A stretch of 64,000 nt of DNA from positions 62,001 through 126,000 of the forward strand of contig CAYJHQ010000002.1 of NCBI GenBank assembly GCA_964369775.1. The letters run 5' to 3'. The position numbers and the translations under genes were made by a program. The notes beneath the pieces were generated by a model. It searched no databases. It had not been told where the DNA came from and was given only the letters and a program-made list of their open reading frames with translations. Source of the DNA: CAUPWF01 sp964369775 (GTDB taxonomy: Bacteria; Bacillota; Clostridia; Lachnospirales; Lachnospiraceae). This document shows positions 1 to 8,097 of this stretch, in pieces; within the stretch, counting starts at the first letter, position 1, and every line of letters begins with the position of its first letter.

Positions 1-1
1 A

Positions 2-364
2 CAAGTAGAGATTTCGAAAACAGATGCGATTAAACTTGGAATCAAAGCACCGATTCGAGAATCGGGAGATACCAAAGGCTCTTCTCCAATTGCAATTGTT
101 GGGCCAAAAGGAGCTATATATCTACAAGAGGGATGCATTGTGGCAATGAGGCACATCCACATGTCCCCAAAAGATGCAAGGGCTGCAGGTGTAACGGATG
201 GAGAAATCGTATCCGTAAAAGCAGACAATGAAAGAGGCACGATTTTAAATCACGTTAAAATCCGTGTTGATGAAAGTTTTACAATGGAAATGCATATTGA
301 TACGGATGAAGCAAATGGAAGCAACATCATGCAAGGCAGTACGGTATCAATCATTAAGAGTTAA
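2..364 (+). CDS. pduL: PduL-type phosphate propanoyltransferase, 3' part (5' end outside window)
   Basis: This BMC-associated phosphotransacylase converts acyl-CoA plus phosphate to acyl-phosphate and CoA, regenerating CoA inside the shell. The frame is open from base 2, and 120 C-terminal residues of a family of about 210 are visible. The segments APIRESGD, VGPKGAIYL and MRHIHMSP match the second PduL barrel; the HIH pair is a zinc-ligand motif in the family. An internal GTG at 140 is not the start, because the homology continues upstream to the window edge. A BMC-P gene follows 21 bases later. The substrate (acetyl- or propionyl-CoA) cannot be decided from this fragment. Confidence 0.9.
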   Translation, partial: QVEISKTDAIKLGIKAPIRESGDTKGSSPIAIVGPKGAIYLQEGCIVAMRHIHMSPKDARAAGVTDGEIVSVKADNERGTILNHVKIRVDESFTMEMHIDTDEANGSNIMQGSTVSIIKS

Positions 365-385
365 AAGTTCGAATGGAGGATGGCT

Positions 386-640
386 ATGATAATTGGAAAG
401 GTAGTTGGAAGTATAATTTCCACAAGAAAACATGAAAAACTAGTTGGAAATAAGTTAATGGTTGTAGAACCGTTAGAATCTATGCAAGGTGGAAAAAACC
501 AATTAGTTGCCATCGATCACATTGGAGCAGGAATAGGTGAAATCGTTCTAGTAGCACAAGGTAGTGCTGCTAGAGTCGGTTGCCAAGTAGAGAATGCCCC
601 AATAGATGCAGCGATTGTAGGAATAGTTGATGAAGCGTAA
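386..640 (+). CDS. BMC-P pentameric vertex protein (EutN/CcmL family)
   Basis: This 84-residue shell vertex protein should form pentamers that cap the corners of the microcompartment. The N-terminal GKVVGSIISTRKHEKLVG and the later DHIGAGIGEIVLVAQGSAAR are typical EutN/CcmL strands. I chose the ATG at 386 because the GGAGG at 375-379 abuts the upstream in-frame ATG at 380 but is 6 bases from this one, and the family begins just before GKV. It lies between pduL and the pduS-like gene, as in many metabolosome operons. Confidence 0.93.
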   Translation: MIIGKVVGSIISTRKHEKLVGNKLMVVEPLESMQGGKNQLVAIDHIGAGIGEIVLVAQGSAARVGCQVENAPIDAAIVGIVDEA

Positions 641-657
641 AAGGAGTGAACTAGCAC

Positions 658-2004
658 ATGGAAGCGATGAATATAGACATAAATAAACTTAGCACTGTGC
701 TACAAAATTCTGGAGTAGTAGGTGCTGGAGGAGCAGGGTTTCCTACCTATGTAAAATTAGATAAACGAGCAGAGACGATTATTATGAACTGCGCAGAATG
801 CGAGCCTTTATTAAAGTTACACAGACAGCTTTTAGAGATTCGTGCATATGAGATATTACAGACCTTTAGTTGTATTGCAGATTTAGTAGAAGCAAAAGAA
901 GCAATTATAGGAATTAAAAAAGAATACAAGGCTACAATTGTAGCGTTAAACCAATATATAGAAGAGTTTCCTAAAGTGAAGATTCATCTTTTAGATGGCG
1001 TATATCCAATGGGAGACGAAGTAGTACTTATTTACGAGGCTACAAAAAAGGTGGTAAAGCCAGGAGGCTTGCCGATTGAAGAAGGAATTGCAGTATTTAA
1101 TGTAGAGACAATCTATAATGTGTATAAAGCAGTAGTAGAAGATAAGCCGGTAACGGATAAATATGTATCCGTAGTTGCAGAGGTGAATCACCCAGTTACA
1201 CTTAAGGTGCCACTTGGAACAACCATAGAAGAAGTGGTAGAGTTAGCAGGTGGAGCCACCATAGAAGATCCTGCATACCTTGTAGGAGGTCCTATGATGG
1301 GACGCCTACAGAAGAAAGAAGACGTAATCACCAAGACCACAAATGCGATTTTAGTATTAGATAAAAATCATTTATTGATACAAAGACAGGGGAATAATGC
1401 ATCTATTAGCATGAAAAGAGCAGCATCGATCTGTTGCCAGTGCTCCATGTGTTCAGACTTATGTCCAAGAACAGCACTTGGCCATCCAGTGAATCCCCAT
1501 CTATTTATGAGAGCAGCAGCAAACGAAGACTTTCAAGATCTAAGTCCATTTTTAAATACGCTATATTGTTCAGCTTGTGGAGTATGTGAACTATATGCCT
1601 GTCCACAGAGTTTGGCACCGCGTACTTTAATGGCACAATACAAAGGTGGATTACAAAAGAATGGAATCAGACCAGAGAAGTTAAATAAGATTCCAGACAT
1701 AGATATTTCTCGTGAATATAGGAAAGTTCCAGAAGAGCGATTAGAAGCAAGGCTAGGGCTGTCGAAATACAATGAAGAAGCGCCATTAAAAGACGAAAGA
1801 GTAGTTGTTAAAAAAGTGCGTGTAAAATTGAGTCAGCACATAGGTGCACCTGCAATATCAATTGTGGAAAGTGGAGATTTGGTGGAAGAAGGTCAAATGA
1901 TTGCAAAGCCTAACAAGGGGTTAAGTGTGGCAATCCATGCACCTATAAGTGGTAAAGTAATAGCGGTTGATAAAGAAAGTATTACTATTACTCGAATAAG
2001 TTAG
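658..2004 (+). CDS. pduS: PduS/RnfC-like flavo-iron-sulfur electron-transfer protein of a BMC
   Basis: This 448-residue protein resembles PduS and the RnfC subunit of Rnf complexes. It is expected to move electrons between NADH, FMN and iron-sulfur centres at the BMC, either to recycle NAD or, in B12-dependent systems, to reduce cob(III)alamin. Visible features are the Gly-rich loop GAGGAGFPT (residues 22-30), a central SLBB-like region, and two ferredoxin-type cysteine sets (C259/C260/C262/C265/C269 and C304/C307/C310/C315) suited to two 4Fe-4S clusters. The C-terminal 80 residues look like the RnfC barrel-sandwich domain. The ribosome site is AAAGGAGTGA and the PduT-type shell gene follows 16 bases downstream, a standard pairing. 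Whether it really reduces cobalamin is unknown. Confidence 0.9.
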   Translation: MEAMNIDINKLSTVLQNSGVVGAGGAGFPTYVKLDKRAETIIMNCAECEPLLKLHRQLLEIRAYEILQTFSCIADLVEAKEAIIGIKKEYKATIVALNQYIEEFPKVKIHLLDGVYPMGDEVVLIYEATKKVVKPGGLPIEEGIAVFNVETIYNVYKAVVEDKPVTDKYVSVVAEVNHPVTLKVPLGTTIEEVVELAGGATIEDPAYLVGGPMMGRLQKKEDVITKTTNAILVLDKNHLLIQRQGNNASISMKRAASICCQCSMCSDLCPRTALGHPVNPHLFMRAAANEDFQDLSPFLNTLYCSACGVCELYACPQSLAPRTLMAQYKGGLQKNGIRPEKLNKIPDIDISREYRKVPEERLEARLGLSKYNEEAPLKDERVVVKKVRVKLSQHIGAPAISIVESGDLVEEGQMIAKPNKGLSVAIHAPISGKVIAVDKESITITRIS

Positions 2005-2020
2005 AAAGGTCGTAATTACT

Positions 2021-2569
2021 ATGAAAAGTGCGATAGGAATGATAGAATTTAAGACAGTATCAAAAGGGATTACGGCTGCAGACCTAATGGTAAAGACAGC
2101 AGGTGTTGAGATTATAGAAGCACAAGCCGTATGTCCAGGGAAATACATTGCAATTGTTAAAGGGGATTTAAGTGCGGTAGATGCAGCGGTAGAAGTGGCA
2201 AAAAATAGGTTTCCAGAGCAATTAATTGGAAGTTTTGTGCTAGGGAATCCTCATGATGACATCTTCCCAGCAATCTATGGATCTTCTCATGTGGAAAAAG
2301 TAAGTGCTCTTGGAATTTTAGAGACTTATGATGTAGCATCGATTATTGTAGCGGCAGATATCGCAGCAAAAACGGCAATTATAGAACTGATAGAACTACG
2401 AATTGCCAAAGGTATGTGCGGCAAATCTTATGTACTTTTAACAGGAGAAGTTTCAGCAGTGGAAGCAGCAATAGACAGTGCAATTGCAAAAGTCTCAAGA
2501 GAAGGGATGTATCTTGACTCATCAGTGATTGCAAATCCAGATATTCAGATGATAAGAAAAATTTTATAA
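2021..2569 (+). CDS. pduT: BMC-T shell protein, PduT type, with pore Cys38
   Basis: This 182-residue tandem-BMC-domain shell protein forms pseudohexameric trimers. Domain 1 covers about residues 1-90 and domain 2 (SALGILETYDVASIIVAAD) about 94-180. Cys38 in AVCPGK is at the same residue number as the cysteine that holds the pore 4Fe-4S cluster in Salmonella PduT, so a redox-active pore is likely. It directly follows the PduS-like gene. PduS and PduT interact in known systems and may pass electrons through the shell. Confidence 0.93.
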   Translation: MKSAIGMIEFKTVSKGITAADLMVKTAGVEIIEAQAVCPGKYIAIVKGDLSAVDAAVEVAKNRFPEQLIGSFVLGNPHDDIFPAIYGSSHVEKVSALGILETYDVASIIVAADIAAKTAIIELIELRIAKGMCGKSYVLLTGEVSAVEAAIDSAIAKVSREGMYLDSSVIANPDIQMIRKIL

Positions 2570-2593
2570 TAGTTTCAGCAAGGAGGTACCGCA

Positions 2594-3355
2594 ATGTTAG
2601 CATTAGAACGAAGAAATCAGATATTAGAAAAACTACAAGAAGAGAAAAAAGTAGTTGTTAGCGAGTTAAGCCAACATTACGGTGTTTCAGAAGAAACCAT
2701 ACGTCGAGACCTTGAAAAGATGCACAAAGAAGGTCTTTGTATCAAGAGTTATGGCGGAGCAATAATCAATGAAAATAATAATACAGATATGCCTTTTAAT
2801 ATCCGCAGCAAGAGTAATGTAATAGGAAAACAAAGGATTGCAGAATTGATAGCAAGTCTAGTCAATGACGGGGAACATATCATGCTAGATGCAAGCTCTA
2901 CAGCAGTGTTTGTATCAAAAGCACTAAAAAGCAAAGAACGCTTAACAGTAGTTACAAATTCCATAGAAATTTTAATCCAACTATCAGATGTATCTGATTG
3001 GAATATCATCTCAAGTGGTGGACAGATTAAGGAAGGATACCTTGCGCTTGTAGGACCTAGAAGTATTGAGACTATACAATCATATAATGTAGAAAAAGCG
3101 ATTATCTCTTGTAAAGCATTTGATTTGGAAAAAGGGTTTTCGGATTCAAATGAAGATTTTGCGAGAGCGAAACAAGCAATGTTACGAGGAGCGAAGGAGT
3201 GTATTTTAGCAGTAGACTCTACAAAATTAAAGCGCTTCGCATTTGCAAAAGTAGGGGATTTAAGAGACATTGATGTAATCGTAACAGATAAAAAGCCAGA
3301 ATCAGAGACTTTAGAAAGATTCCAAGCTGAAAATATCAAATGCTTGTATCCATAA
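2594..3355 (+). CDS. DeoR-family transcriptional regulator of the BMC locus
   Basis: This 253-residue repressor-type protein has an N-terminal DeoR winged helix-turn-helix (residues about 6-58, with VSEETIRRDLEKM as the recognition part) and a C-terminal sugar-phosphate sensing domain (DEIMLDASSTAVFV-like region and VDSTKLKRFAFAKVG). A strong AAGGAGGT site precedes the ATG. Its position inside the BMC operon suggests control by a phosphorylated sugar intermediate, as in fucose/rhamnose-type compartments; that ligand is inference. Confidence 0.9.
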   Translation: MLALERRNQILEKLQEEKKVVVSELSQHYGVSEETIRRDLEKMHKEGLCIKSYGGAIINENNNTDMPFNIRSKSNVIGKQRIAELIASLVNDGEHIMLDASSTAVFVSKALKSKERLTVVTNSIEILIQLSDVSDWNIISSGGQIKEGYLALVGPRSIETIQSYNVEKAIISCKAFDLEKGFSDSNEDFARAKQAMLRGAKECILAVDSTKLKRFAFAKVGDLRDIDVIVTDKKPESETLERFQAENIKCLYP

Positions 3356-3371
3356 GATAAGGAGTTTGATA

Positions 3372-4172
3372 ATGAAAAAAACGACAAAAACGATATGTTT
3401 TACAAATAATAAAGGAGGTAGTGGGAAATCTACCACCTGCTCAAATATTGGTTATGCCCTTTCAACACTAGGTTACTCTGTCCTGTTGATTGATGCAGAC
3501 ATGCAATTAAACCTCTCCTTATCTCTCTTTGATGAAGAAGAGGTACTTTCATTTGCAGAGAGTAAACATAATTTATACCATGTGATGACAGGAAACCATA
3601 AGATAGAAGGTTGTATTATTAAGAGTAAGTATAGTGGGCTAGATTTAGTACCGTCCTCCACACTTATGAGTGGAATCGAGTTCGAATTATACGAAAAGAA
3701 ACAAAGAGAATTCATCTTAAGTTATGCTTTGGAAAAAATAAAAGAAAGTGGTCATTATGATTATATATTGATAGATGCTCCGCCGACACTTGGTTGTATG
3801 GTAACAAACATACTGCTAGCATCAGACTATATGATTATTCCTGTAGAAGCAAGCCCATGGGGATTATTTGGCCTTGCTAATATGTTTGAATTCTTTTCTA
3901 AAGTAAAGCAAAAGAAAGAAGGACTATCCCTGCTTGGAATTGCTATAACAAAAGTGGATACTAGAAAAAATTATTTCAAGCAAACAATGGAAACCTTAGA
4001 GGAACTAGAAGGCGTTAAGGTGTTTGAATCATTTATAAGAGTAGATAGTACCATCGAGTGGGCACAAGATAATAGCACACCGGTGTTAGCCTATAAGAAA
4101 AGTAGTAGAAGTGCAAAAGAATATATGAATTTAGCAAAGGAGGTCCATAAATATGGCAGTGGGAAAAGGTAG
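3372..4172 (+). CDS. ParA/MinD-family ATPase, candidate BMC positioning protein
   Basis: This 266-residue ParA-type ATPase binds ATP, dimerises and typically coats the nucleoid to position a cargo. It has the deviant Walker A NKGGSGKST (residues 13-21, signature Lys14), a Walker A' LLIDADMQLN and a Walker B YILIDAPPT. The ATG at 3372 is chosen because AAGGAG lies 7 bases upstream; the in-frame TTG at 3366 is too close. It begins 16 bases after the DeoR gene of the BMC operon and overlaps the next small gene by 20 bases, so the pair is probably translationally coupled. No parB or replication gene is nearby, which argues against chromosome or plasmid partition. By analogy with carboxysome McdA, BMC distribution is plausible but inferred. 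Confidence 0.88.
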   Translation: MKKTTKTICFTNNKGGSGKSTTCSNIGYALSTLGYSVLLIDADMQLNLSLSLFDEEEVLSFAESKHNLYHVMTGNHKIEGCIIKSKYSGLDLVPSSTLMSGIEFELYEKKQREFILSYALEKIKESGHYDYILIDAPPTLGCMVTNILLASDYMIIPVEASPWGLFGLANMFEFFSKVKQKKEGLSLLGIAITKVDTRKNYFKQTMETLEELEGVKVFESFIRVDSTIEWAQDNSTPVLAYKKSSRSAKEYMNLAKEVHKYGSGKR

Positions 4173-4377
4173 TATTAATCGAGTATCAAAGGCAGTAGAA
4201 GAGAAGGTAGTGGAAGAAGTAGTAGTGGTTGAAGAAGCACCAGTGAAAAAGGCAACTAGAAAGAGAACTACAACAGCAGCGAAAAAGCCTGTAAAAAAAG
4301 CAGCAACTGCAAAGGTGAATCAAGCGAAGAAAAAAACATGTGGACTTGGCGAGGAGATGCCGATACATTTACTATAA
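4153..4377 (+). CDS. Small Lys/Ala-rich disordered protein, candidate ParA partner
   Basis: This 74-residue protein belongs to no family I recognise. It has three parts: a basic N-terminus MAVGKGSINRVSKA, an acidic/valine stretch (residues about 16-30) followed by a Lys/Arg/Ala/Thr-rich histone-like segment (31-62), and a short tail ending CGLGEEMPIHLL. It should be largely disordered. A perfect AAAGGAGGT site within the ParA gene precedes its ATG. ParA partners such as ParB and McdB activate the ATPase through short basic segments, so this is a good candidate for the adaptor linking ParA to a BMC. The role is inferred from context and composition only. Confidence 0.75.
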   Translation: MAVGKGSINRVSKAVEEKVVEEVVVVEEAPVKKATRKRTTTAAKKPVKKAATAKVNQAKKKTCGLGEEMPIHLL

Positions 4378-4407
4378 GGTAAGATGAAAATTAAAAAGTA
4401 TAGGTAG

Positions 4408-4448
4408 GCCACTAAGAAGTTGATTATTGCTTCTTAGTGGCTTATTTG
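4408..4448. terminator. Rho-independent terminator between convergent genes
   Basis: A perfect 12-bp stem (GCCACTAAGAAG at 4408-4419 with its complement at 4430-4441) around a 10-base loop is followed by TTATTT. It closes the BMC operon and may also serve the MATE gene arriving from the other side. Confidence 0.8.
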
Positions 4449-4472
4449 CAATAATATCCTGTCAAGCCAGAA

Positions 4473-5807
4473 CTATTGCGTTCCTTTCAAATATTTAGCA
4501 TTACGTTTAAACAAATAAATACCTACGAATCCAGCACTGAACTCAGCGAATGGAATCGATAACCAAACCCCTTCCATTCCAAAGATGAGTGGTAGGGTAA
4601 AGACTCCTATAATAATGAATAGAAAACCGCGAATGCTCGCAATTATTGCTGATTCGAGACCTTTACCAACGAAAGTAAATATTCCACTTCGAACAATGTT
4701 AAATCCATTTACTAAAAAAGCAAAAGCGTAAATTCTACTTCCTGTTTCTGCGAGTTGGAGAATGCTTTCATTATTTCCTACAAAAATCTCAGCAGCTGAT
4801 CGACCACCAAAGAAAAGAATGGAAAATAGAAGTATCCCAATCACTATACAGCACTTATAAGAAAGTTGAATAATTTTACCAACTCGGTCGTGAAGCTTAG
4901 CTCCGAAGTTAAAACTTACTATTGGACCGATTCCGTCAGATATTCCAAACATCAGAATAATTCCGAACTGACAGATATAATTAATTGCAGTAAATGCAGT
5001 TACTCCTGCTTCACCAGCATATTTTAGAAAAGTAATGTTAAATAAAAAGCTTGTAATTGCCATGGAGAAGGAGTTCACCCCTTCAGAAGAACCATTGTAA
5101 AGCACAGGTGCTATAGTAGATTTATCAAAATGTCCTCTCCATATGTTTATGGTAGAGGATTTTTTTAACATAGGACCGGTTACAAAGAGTAACGCGAGTG
5201 AATAGGAAAGGCCCGTTGCATTCGCAGCACCTGCAATTCCAAAATCTAATACATCTATGAATAGATAATTCAATGTGATATTTCCACATAAGTTGGTAAT
5301 AGCACCGTAAAAGTACAATTGAGGTTTTTCGATGATACGGTTCAAAAAACCAAAGTAAAACATGACACAGATAGGTACAGAATATAACGATAAATACTTT
5401 ATGTAAGTACCGGAATAAGGTAATAAAATATCACTCGCACCAAGAAAGGTTGCGATTTCATCTGAAAATATAAAGCCGCTAACAGAAATTAAAAAAGAAA
5501 GGGCTAGAATAAGGCATAGTATTGTTCGGAAAGTGTTTTGGGCAGCTTCCACTTTTTTCTCCCCTAATTTTAAACCAACATGGCTTTGGCACCCTATGCT
5601 AGTAACCATGCTAACTCCTATTACTAATTGAAGAAACGGATTCGCAATACTGACACCAGCCATAGCATTTGGACCTAATAAATTACCGACAAATATACCA
5701 TCAACTACCCCTTGTAGCCCAGAGATGACCATGGATAAAATAGCCGGAATTGAGAATTTAATAAACAAGCGTCCAATACTTGCAGTTCCTAATATGTTTT
5801 GTTGCAT
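4473..5807 (-). CDS. MATE-family multidrug/cation efflux transporter
   Basis: This 444-residue integral membrane protein has about 12 hydrophobic helices and the MATE-type N-terminus (SIPAILSMVISGLQGVVDGIFVGN) and internal repeat. It probably exports organic cations or drugs using a sodium or proton gradient. The ATG at 5807 is chosen because an AAGGAGC site precedes it; the open frame extends 22 codons further up without a ribosome site. It is a single-gene unit on the minus strand between two plus-strand operons. The substrate cannot be deduced. Confidence 0.9.
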   Translation of the reverse strand: MQQNILGTASIGRLFIKFSIPAILSMVISGLQGVVDGIFVGNLLGPNAMAGVSIANPFLQLVIGVSMVTSIGCQSHVGLKLGEKKVEAAQNTFRTILCLILALSFLISVSGFIFSDEIATFLGASDILLPYSGTYIKYLSLYSVPICVMFYFGFLNRIIEKPQLYFYGAITNLCGNITLNYLFIDVLDFGIAGAANATGLSYSLALLFVTGPMLKKSSTINIWRGHFDKSTIAPVLYNGSSEGVNSFSMAITSFLFNITFLKYAGEAGVTAFTAINYICQFGIILMFGISDGIGPIVSFNFGAKLHDRVGKIIQLSYKCCIVIGILLFSILFFGGRSAAEIFVGNNESILQLAETGSRIYAFAFLVNGFNIVRSGIFTFVGKGLESAIIASIRGFLFIIIGVFTLPLIFGMEGVWLSIPFAEFSAGFVGIYLFKRNAKYLKGTQ

Positions 5808-5972
5808 AATTGCTCCTTTTGTAAAAAAATTCATAACAGTTACATCATTATACTTGATTTCCAAAGGAATCACAAGCTGACTTTTTCAGATGTTACTTGA
5901 AACTATAGCTTTTTTGTAGAAATGCAAAAATGGAGAAAATCTATCAAATTTATATCATTTTCGACTTAGATA

Positions 5973-5981
5973 TGTTAAAAT
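5973..5981 (+). promoter_or_regulatory. Possible extended -10 promoter for the flavoprotein operon
   Basis: TGTTAAAAT (an extended -10, TGnTAAAAT) lies 85 bases before the ATG at 6066, within the 258-base divergent gap to the MATE gene. No convincing -35 box is seen. Confidence 0.35.
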
Positions 5982-6065
5982 GTTTTTAAAATTAATAAAA
6001 TAATAAAAAAAAACAAAAAACAAATACTAAAAAACTATTTTGTGAGTTTATACAAAGGAGTAAAG

Positions 6066-7481
6066 ATGAAAAGAGAGTATGATTTGATTATTTTAGGGGC
6101 AGGTAGTGCAGGGTTAGTAGCAGCAGCTACAGCAGTGGGAATGGGCGCATCAGTACTTCTTGTTGAAAACAGAAAAATGGGTGGAGATTGCTTGAATTAT
6201 GGTTGTGTTCCGAGTAAGACTTTTTTGAGTTCATCACATTTAGTAAAAGAGTTAAAAGAGGGGGAAAGTAAAGGAGTCAAGTTTAGTTCAGTTGAGGTGT
6301 CTCTAAAAGCTGTGATGGAGCGAGTAGCATCTGTTATTGCAGAAATCGCACCGCATGATTCAAAAGAGAGATTCGAAAAGTTAGGAGTAGATGTAGAGTT
6401 TGGGAAAGGCGTTATTATAAGTAGTACGAGTGTGAAAGTGCATGATGAAATCTTTCAATCAAAGAAAATTTTGATAGCCACAGGATCTAGTGCATTTGTA
6501 CCATCAATTCAAGGGTTGGAAGGTATAGCGTATTATACTAATGAAACCATCTTTTCGTTATCAGAACTCCCTAAAAAAATGATTGTTTTAGGAGCGGGAC
6601 CGATAGGGTTAGAGTTAGGGCAAGGGTTCGCACATCTAGGAAGTGAGGTACATGTAATCGATCGATCTAAGAAGCTATTTAAAAAGGATGCAGAAGAAGT
6701 TAGTGAAATTATGACGAAAGTATTATCCGAAGAATTGAATTTGCATATGAATAGTGAGATTTTAGGCGTGGCAAAAGGTGAAGATGAAATAGTTGTGACT
6801 ATAAAAGAAGAGGGGAAAATAACGGCAGTATCAGGAGACGTGTTATTGATAGCTTTAGGAAGGGTGCCAAATACTAACGGTATCGGTCTTGAAGAAGTAG
6901 GAGTAAAGCAAGATAAACGAGGATTTATTGTCACAGATGAGAAGTTACGCAGTAGCGTTAAGACGATTTATGCCTGCGGTGATGTGATAGGGGGATACTT
7001 ATTTACCCATGCAGCCTCATATGAAGCATCAGTAGCAGTGAAAAATGCACTGATTGCTCCAATCTTCAATCGTAGTTATAGAAATATGGCATGGACAACC
7101 TATACCTTACCAGAGGTAGCACATGTGGGGATGATGGAGAGAGAGGCGAAGGAAAAAGGGATATTTGGAGTAGCTTATCAACTTAAAATAGATGAGAATG
7201 ACAGAGCGAAAGCAGAAGAGGATAGAGTAGGATATATTAAAGTGGTACTAGATAAAAAGAAGAGAGTGATAGGGGGAACTATAGTAGGGAAAAAAGCGGG
7301 AGAGATGTTACCAGTGTTATCATTAATGATTGTGAAGAAGATGGCTCTTACAGAAGCGCTTGGCATTATCTATCAGTATCCGATACAAGGAGAGATAATA
7401 AAATCATTAGCGATACAAGATTTTAAAAAGAGTGTAAAGCCTTGGCAGTTATCATTGATGAAAAAGATTGTGAGACGGTAG
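6066..7481 (+). CDS. FAD-dependent pyridine nucleotide-disulfide oxidoreductase (mercuric reductase/lipoamide dehydrogenase-like)
   Basis: This 471-residue flavoprotein has an N-terminal FAD-binding loop (GAGSAGLVAA, residues 11-20), a redox disulfide in GGDCLNYGCVPSK (C42/C47), a NAD(P)H-binding GAGPIGLELG, a second FAD motif YACGDV and a C-terminal dimerisation domain. The lipoamide-dehydrogenase His-Glu pair (HPTxxE) is not kept: the region reads YPIQGE, so a Tyr stands at the His position as in MerA-type enzymes. There is no HMA domain and no C-terminal Cys pair, so mercury reduction is unlikely. AAAGGAG precedes the ATG at 6066. It forms an operon with a CDP-alcohol phosphotransferase and a TVP38 protein. 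The substrate is unknown. Confidence 0.85.
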   Translation: MKREYDLIILGAGSAGLVAAATAVGMGASVLLVENRKMGGDCLNYGCVPSKTFLSSSHLVKELKEGESKGVKFSSVEVSLKAVMERVASVIAEIAPHDSKERFEKLGVDVEFGKGVIISSTSVKVHDEIFQSKKILIATGSSAFVPSIQGLEGIAYYTNETIFSLSELPKKMIVLGAGPIGLELGQGFAHLGSEVHVIDRSKKLFKKDAEEVSEIMTKVLSEELNLHMNSEILGVAKGEDEIVVTIKEEGKITAVSGDVLLIALGRVPNTNGIGLEEVGVKQDKRGFIVTDEKLRSSVKTIYACGDVIGGYLFTHAASYEASVAVKNALIAPIFNRSYRNMAWTTYTLPEVAHVGMMEREAKEKGIFGVAYQLKIDENDRAKAEEDRVGYIKVVLDKKKRVIGGTIVGKKAGEMLPVLSLMIVKKMALTEALGIIYQYPIQGEIIKSLAIQDFKKSVKPWQLSLMKKIVRR

Positions 7482-7497
7482 GGAGAAGGGGAAAAAG

Positions 7498-8097
7498 ATG
7501 ATAGACTCAACAAGTAGAAAATATGTGCAAAGTGGGTTTGATCGATTTGCAAAGGTAACCCGGATTCATAAGATACATCCAAACAAAATCACCGTATTAG
7601 GATTTGTAATAGGCGTCTTAGCTAGCATTGCAGTTGGATATGGTGCATTAGTGGTGGGTTTAGTTTTGCTGTGGATCTCAGGAGGGTTAGATGTGTTAGA
7701 TGGAACTGTGGCACGGCTAACAAGTAAATCCTCCACACTAGGAGCTTATCTAGATTTGGTGTTTGACCGAGTTGTAGAAGGTGTTTTGATTTTTGGGTTT
7801 TATATATTTATGCCAGAAAACGCAATTGCTTACTTCATATTTTTTATTGGAGCGATGTTTAACTTCTCGACTTTTATGTTAGCAGGGAATCTATTTAAGA
7901 ATAAAGGGAAGAAAAGCATGCATTATGATTCAGGACTTGTGGAAAGAACAGAGACATTTATTGTTTTTAGTTTGATGATGATATTTCCACAGTGGAGCTT
8001 TGGGGCATTGATGGTCTTTAATGTATTGATGATACTTACAGGAATTAGAAGAATGGGAAGGATTATTATACATGAGATGAGAAAGGAAAATAAATGA
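7498..8097 (+). CDS. CDP-alcohol phosphatidyltransferase family membrane protein
   Basis: This 199-residue membrane enzyme carries the full family signature DG-x2-AR-x8-G-x3-D-x3-D (DGTVARLTS, then GAYLD and FDR). Such enzymes transfer a phospho-group from a CDP-alcohol such as CDP-diacylglycerol to an alcohol in lipid synthesis. About six hydrophobic segments are visible. It begins 16 bases after the flavoprotein and overlaps the TVP38 gene by 4 bases. The acceptor (glycerol phosphate, inositol phosphate or other) is not evident. Confidence 0.87.
   Translation: MIDSTSRKYVQSGFDRFAKVTRIHKIHPNKITVLGFVIGVLASIAVGYGALVVGLVLLWISGGLDVLDGTVARLTSKSSTLGAYLDLVFDRVVEGVLIFGFYIFMPENAIAYFIFFIGAMFNFSTFMLAGNLFKNKGKKSMHYDSGLVERTETFIVFSLMMIFPQWSFGALMVFNVLMILTGIRRMGRIIIHEMRKENK

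Noticed and set aside
2749..3387. A 212-codon minus-strand open frame opposite the DeoR gene
   Set aside because: The plus strand carries a clear DeoR protein with a strong ribosome site; the antisense frame has shadow composition.
3372..4172. Plasmid or chromosome partition ParA
   Set aside because: No ParB homologue, parS-like repeats, replication gene or plasmid signs are nearby; it lies directly behind BMC genes.
6066..7481. Mercuric reductase
   Set aside because: There is no N-terminal HMA domain, no C-terminal vicinal Cys pair and no other mer gene nearby.
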